Shown here one piece after another: positions 61,255-64,000 of a stretch of 64,000 nucleotides of DNA. The notes beneath the pieces are model-generated. The model saw nothing but the letters and a program-made list of their open reading frames with translations, made no database searches and was not told where the DNA came from. Position 1 is the stretch's first letter, and the number at the start of each line of letters is the position of its first letter. Both the position numbers and the translations under genes were made by a program. Origin of the DNA: Paragemmobacter amnigenus. GTDB lineage: Bacteria > Pseudomonadota > Alphaproteobacteria > Rhodobacterales > Rhodobacteraceae. The stretch covers positions 62,001 to 126,000 of the forward strand of contig NZ_JAAATX020000013.1 of NCBI RefSeq assembly GCF_009908265.2, written 5' to 3'.

Positions 61255-62160
61255 ATGATTAACCTGACGCTGAAGCAGATGCGCTATTTCGATGCCCTTG
61301 CGCGGCAGGGGCATTTCGGGCGGGCAGCCGAGGTCTGTTCGATCTCGCAGCCCGCGCTGTCGATGCAGATCCGCGAGATGGAGCAGGAACTGGGCGCGGA
61401 ACTGTTCGAGAGGGGCGCGCGGCTGGTGCGGCTGACGGGGTTTGGCGAGGCGATGCTGGGGCGGGTGCGGGATATCCTGCGGTCGGTGGACGAGCTGGGC
61501 GATCTGGCGCGGGCGTCACGGGACAGTCTGACGGGGCGGCTGCGGATCGGGGTGATTCCCACCATCGCGCCCTATCTGCTGCCCGCGATCATCGCGCGGC
61601 TGACCGAGGAATCGCCGGGGCTGGATTTGCACCTGCGCGAGACGATCACGCCGAAGCTGATCCGCGAGCTGGAGGAGGGGCGGCTGGATACGGCCATCGT
61701 GGCGTTGCCGGTGTCCGAGCCGTTCCTGACCGAGGTCGATCTCTTTGCCGAGGATTTCGTGCTGGTCCGTCCGGCGGCGGATGCGGAAAAACCGGTACCC
61801 GACCGCGAGAGGCTGCGCGAGATGCGGCTTTTGCTGCTGGAAGAGGGGCATTGCTTCCGCGATCAGGCGCTTTCGTTCTGCAATCCGGGCGGGGCGGTGC
61901 CGCGCGAATTGCTGGATGGAAGTTCCCTGTCCACGCTGGTGCAGATGGTGGGGGCGGGGATCGGGGTGACGCTGATCCCCGAAATGGCGGTGGGGGTGGA
62001 GACGCGGTCGGCGCAGGTGGCCGTGGCGCGGTTCAACGGGGCGCAGCCGTCGCGGCGGATCGGGATGGTGTGGCGGCGATCCTCGCCCCTGTCCAAGCAG
62101 TTGACGGGGCTGGCCGGGGTGGTGCGTGCGGCGGGGCTGGCGCAGCGGTCGGGGGGTTGA
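61255..62160 (+). CDS. oxyR: Hydrogen-peroxide-inducible regulator
   Basis: A 301-residue LysR regulator. The winged helix-turn-helix reads GHFGRAAEVCSISQPALSMQ. The redox cysteines are Cys200 and Cys209 (EEGHCFRDQALSFCN), one residue offset from E. coli Cys199/Cys208. VGAGIGVTLIPEMAV is the typical effector-domain end. It faces katG; the shared 142 bp must hold the OxyR sites, but no full ATAG-type motif was recognised by eye. A GC-rich inverted repeat (around 61150-61175) lies near the katG end of that gap. Confidence 0.95.
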   Translation: MINLTLKQMRYFDALARQGHFGRAAEVCSISQPALSMQIREMEQELGAELFERGARLVRLTGFGEAMLGRVRDILRSVDELGDLARASRDSLTGRLRIGVIPTIAPYLLPAIIARLTEESPGLDLHLRETITPKLIRELEEGRLDTAIVALPVSEPFLTEVDLFAEDFVLVRPAADAEKPVPDRERLREMRLLLLEEGHCFRDQALSFCNPGGAVPRELLDGSSLSTLVQMVGAGIGVTLIPEMAVGVETRSAQVAVARFNGAQPSRRIGMVWRRSSPLSKQLTGLAGVVRAAGLAQRSGG

Positions 62161-62209
62161 CCTTGCCGCCCGATATGGGACGGTTCGGGAAATGCCGAAG
62201 GGGGACCAC

Positions 62210-62671
62210 ATGACCGTCTGCTTCACGACCGACCGGATGCTGCATTTCGGGGATTGCGACATATCGGGAACCGCCTATTACCCGGCCTATCTGAACATCC
62301 TGAACGGGGTGGTGGAGGAGTTCTGGGCCCATATCGGCTGGCCCTGGCACGAGATCATCTGGAAGGAACGCTGGGGCACGCCGACGGTGCATCTGTCCTG
62401 CGATTTTTCCAAACCGTCCTTCTTTGGCGACAAGCTGACCTTCCGGCTGACGGTGCTGAAGGTGGGCAAGTCGTCGGTGCGGTTGAAGCATACGATCCAT
62501 TGCGGGGATGAACACCGCTGGTCGGTGGAACAGGTGCTGGCGGCAAGCTGGCTGGACAGCCACACCTCGATGCCCTGGCCCGAAGAGGTGAAGGCCAAGC
62601 TGGAAAGCCTGATGGGGCCGCAGGAAGCGCCCGAGCGGCGGCCCGTCGCCCCGCCTCAGACCCAGGGTTGA
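62210..62671 (+). CDS. Hotdog-fold acyl-CoA thioesterase (4-hydroxybenzoyl-CoA thioesterase type)
   Basis: A 153-residue thioesterase. The active-site Asp is in MLHFGDCDISGTAYYPAYLN, the family's D-x-x-G/Y element; then YLNILNGVVEEFWAHIGWPW and the beta strands VHLSCDFSKPSFFGDKLTFR. GGGGGA lies about 5 nt before the ATG at 62210; ATG at 62192 would add six residues. Substrate unknown. Its last 16 bp overlap the end of the convergent peptide-transporter ATPase gene. Confidence 0.85.
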   Translation: MTVCFTTDRMLHFGDCDISGTAYYPAYLNILNGVVEEFWAHIGWPWHEIIWKERWGTPTVHLSCDFSKPSFFGDKLTFRLTVLKVGKSSVRLKHTIHCGDEHRWSVEQVLAASWLDSHTSMPWPEEVKAKLESLMGPQEAPERRPVAPPQTQG

Positions 62672-63456
62672 GCGGGGTCGGGCAGGGGGATCGCGTCCAG
62701 AAGGTCGCGGGTATAGGCGGCCTGCGGGGCGGCGAAGAGGTCCGCGGTGGGGCGGTCCTCGACGATTTCGCCGCGGTAGAGGACGATGGTGCGCTGGCAC
62801 AGGCGGCGGATGACCGACAGGTCGTGGCTGATGAAGGCGAGCGTCAGGCCGAGATCGGCCACGAGGCGTTCCAGAAGGTTCAGCACCTGCGCCTGTGACG
62901 AGACGTCGAGGCCCGAGACGATTTCATCGGCAAGGATGAAGTCGGGTTCCAGCGCGATGGCGCGGGCGATCCCCACCCGCTGACGCTGGCCGCCGGAGAG
63001 TTCGTGCGGGTAGCGGGCGGCGAAATGCGCGGGCAGACCCACATGGTCCAGCGCGCGGACGGTGCGGTCGGGGATGTCGGACAGGCCATGCAGGCGCAGG
63101 GGTTCGGCGATGATCGTGCCGACGCGGTGGCGCGGGTTCAGCGACGACATCGGGTCCTGGAAGATCATCTGGAAGCGGCGGCGCATGGGCCGCAGGGCGG
63201 GTTCGGGCAGGTGGGTGATATCGGTCCCGTCAAAGCGGATCGCGCCGCCCGACGGCTCCAGCAGCCGCACCAGCGCACGCCCGAGCGTGGACTTGCCCGA
63301 GCCGGAGCCGCCGACGATGCCCACCACCGCGCCCTTGGGGATGGTGAAGGACAGGCCCTTCAGGATCTCGATCCGCGGGGCGGCGCCGAGCAGGGGCTTG
63401 GACGTCATGTCGGCAAGCGACAGGCGAAGGTTTTCGACGGTGTAGAGGTCGGTCAT
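62656..63456 (-). CDS. Peptide/nickel-type ABC transporter ATPase (OppF/DppF-like)
   Basis: A 266-residue ATPase. Walker A GGSGSGKSTLGRAL, Q-loop MIFQDPMSSLNP, signature LSGGQRQRVGIARAI, Walker B FILADEIVSGLDVS with Glu replaced in the usual LADEP by LADEI, H-loop ISHDLSV. The Q-loop and C-terminal RGEIVED...YTRDLLDAIP are OppF/DppF traits; the usual Cys-rich cluster motif at the end is missing. The ATG overlaps the upstream ATPase stop by 4 nt (ATGA). It energises a peptide or similar solute importer whose other genes lie to the right. Confidence 0.9.
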   Translation of the reverse strand: MTDLYTVENLRLSLADMTSKPLLGAAPRIEILKGLSFTIPKGAVVGIVGGSGSGKSTLGRALVRLLEPSGGAIRFDGTDITHLPEPALRPMRRRFQMIFQDPMSSLNPRHRVGTIIAEPLRLHGLSDIPDRTVRALDHVGLPAHFAARYPHELSGGQRQRVGIARAIALEPDFILADEIVSGLDVSSQAQVLNLLERLVADLGLTLAFISHDLSVIRRLCQRTIVLYRGEIVEDRPTADLFAAPQAAYTRDLLDAIPLPDPAQPWV

Positions 63457-64000
63457 GCGGCGCCCCTGTCATGGGCCGCGACTTCGGCGCGGACGGCGTC
63501 GATGACGGCATCGGGCACGGGCAGAAGTCCGGCGGCGGGGTCGGTGTATTTCGGTGTCGCGGCCAGAAGGGCGGCGGAATAGGCGTGGCGGGGGGCGGCG
63601 AAGAAATCGGTCACGCTGCTGTCTTCGACCACCATGCCGGAATAGAGGACCGACAGCCGCTGGCAGACCTTGGACACCACGCCAAGGTCGTGGGTCACGA
63701 ACAGCAGCGCCGTGCCATGGCGGGCCTGCATGCCCGCGATAAGTTTCAGGATCTGCTTCTGCACCGTCACGTCCAGCGCCGTGGTGGGTTCGTCCGCCAC
63801 GATCAGCTTCGGTTCGGCGGCAAAGGCCGAGGCGATCAGGATGCGCTGGCGCATCCCGCCCGAGAGTTCATGCGGATAGGCGCGCAGGACGCGGTCGGGG
63901 TCAGGGATCTGCACCTCGGCCAGCAGGTCGCGCGCGCGGGCGGTGGCGTCGGCGCGTGTCCAGCCGAGGATGTCGACCAGACGGTCGGTGATCTGTGGCC
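63453..64000 (-). CDS. Peptide-type ABC transporter ATPase (OppD/DppD-like), C-terminal part
   Basis: Only the last 180 or so residues are present; the gene runs off the right edge. Visible are QITDRLVDILGWTRADA, RAYPHELSGGMRQRILIASA (signature), LIVADEPTTALDVTVQKQIL (Walker B), LLFVTHDLGVVSKVCQRL (H-loop) and SGMVVEDSSVTDFFAAPRHAYS, all OppD/DppD type. It is the partner of the following OppF-like ATPase, with which it overlaps by 4 nt. The P-loop lies outside the window. Confidence 0.9.
   Translation of the reverse strand, partial: PQITDRLVDILGWTRADATARARDLLAEVQIPDPDRVLRAYPHELSGGMRQRILIASAFAAEPKLIVADEPTTALDVTVQKQILKLIAGMQARHGTALLFVTHDLGVVSKVCQRLSVLYSGMVVEDSSVTDFFAAPRHAYSAALLAATPKYTDPAAGLLPVPDAVIDAVRAEVAAHDRGAA

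Overview
The window is a piece of a high-GC alphaproteobacterial chromosome, most likely a Rhodobacteraceae member. Evidence: the ethylmalonyl-CoA pathway pair (ecm and ccr), Irr facing fabA, a GbpR/ChvE-GguABC sugar locus, DUF3572 next to a PleD-type cyclase, an H-NOX/diguanylate cyclase pair, an alphaproteobacterial SOS box (GAAC-N7-GAAC), and several intergenic hairpin families.

Layout. 1-8.5 kb: start of ecm, a small secreted protein, a PlsB-type acyltransferase, ccr, a RecD-like helicase, a stand-alone Lrp ligand domain, pyrD coupled to a DUF952 gene, and an SRAP (YedK) DNA-lesion protein. 8.5-16.6 kb: a compact lower-GC genomic island in a tRNA-Gly(TCC) gene, bounded by a 74-bp direct repeat. 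It carries two tyrosine recombinases, a serine recombinase, a GGDEF-EAL phosphodiesterase overlapping a BLUF photoreceptor gene, an orphan SF2 helicase, and a gene-free, hairpin-rich tail before attR. 16.8-22.2 kb: an outer-membrane-type protein, a secreted subtilase, and fabI/fabB/fabA with irr; a GFA gene sits antisense between fabA and fabB. 22.3-24.7 kb: a glycosyltransferase/methyltransferase-like pair and a sterol-desaturase-family enzyme.

24.8-39.1 kb is carbohydrate metabolism. A LacI-type operator precedes an aldolase/Gfo-Idh-MocA/PfkB operon. On the other strand lie DUF1028, RidA, a Rieske oxygenase and a LysR regulator. The LysR gene is divergent from chvE-gguA-gguB-gguC plus a sugar-acid dehydratase and a sugar 1-dehydrogenase, an oxidative L-arabinose/D-galactose route. 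39.4-44.8 kb: an RND efflux pump with adaptor, and a LacI regulator. 45-54.5 kb: an aldo/keto reductase, an SOS-controlled imuA without imuB/dnaE2 beside it, Nudix and DUF983 genes, an EF-hand/ECF sigma/membrane protein/metal-sensor module, a PleD-like cyclase, DUF3572, a HAD phosphatase and an orphan MttB-family methyltransferase. 54.5-64 kb: a DUF4153 membrane protein, an H-NOX-like protein lacking the usual heme histidine, its diguanylate cyclase, a transglutaminase-like cysteine protease, katG divergent from oxyR, a hotdog thioesterase, and two peptide-ABC ATPases, the last running off the window.

Cyclic-di-GMP is a recurrent theme: a light-linked phosphodiesterase on the island, a two-receiver cyclase, and an H-NOX-linked cyclase. 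The least explained items are the island cargo with its structured non-coding tail, and three families of intergenic elements made of hairpins with changing stems set in conserved flanks or loops. Positions and translations were read by eye from the sequence; no database search was possible.
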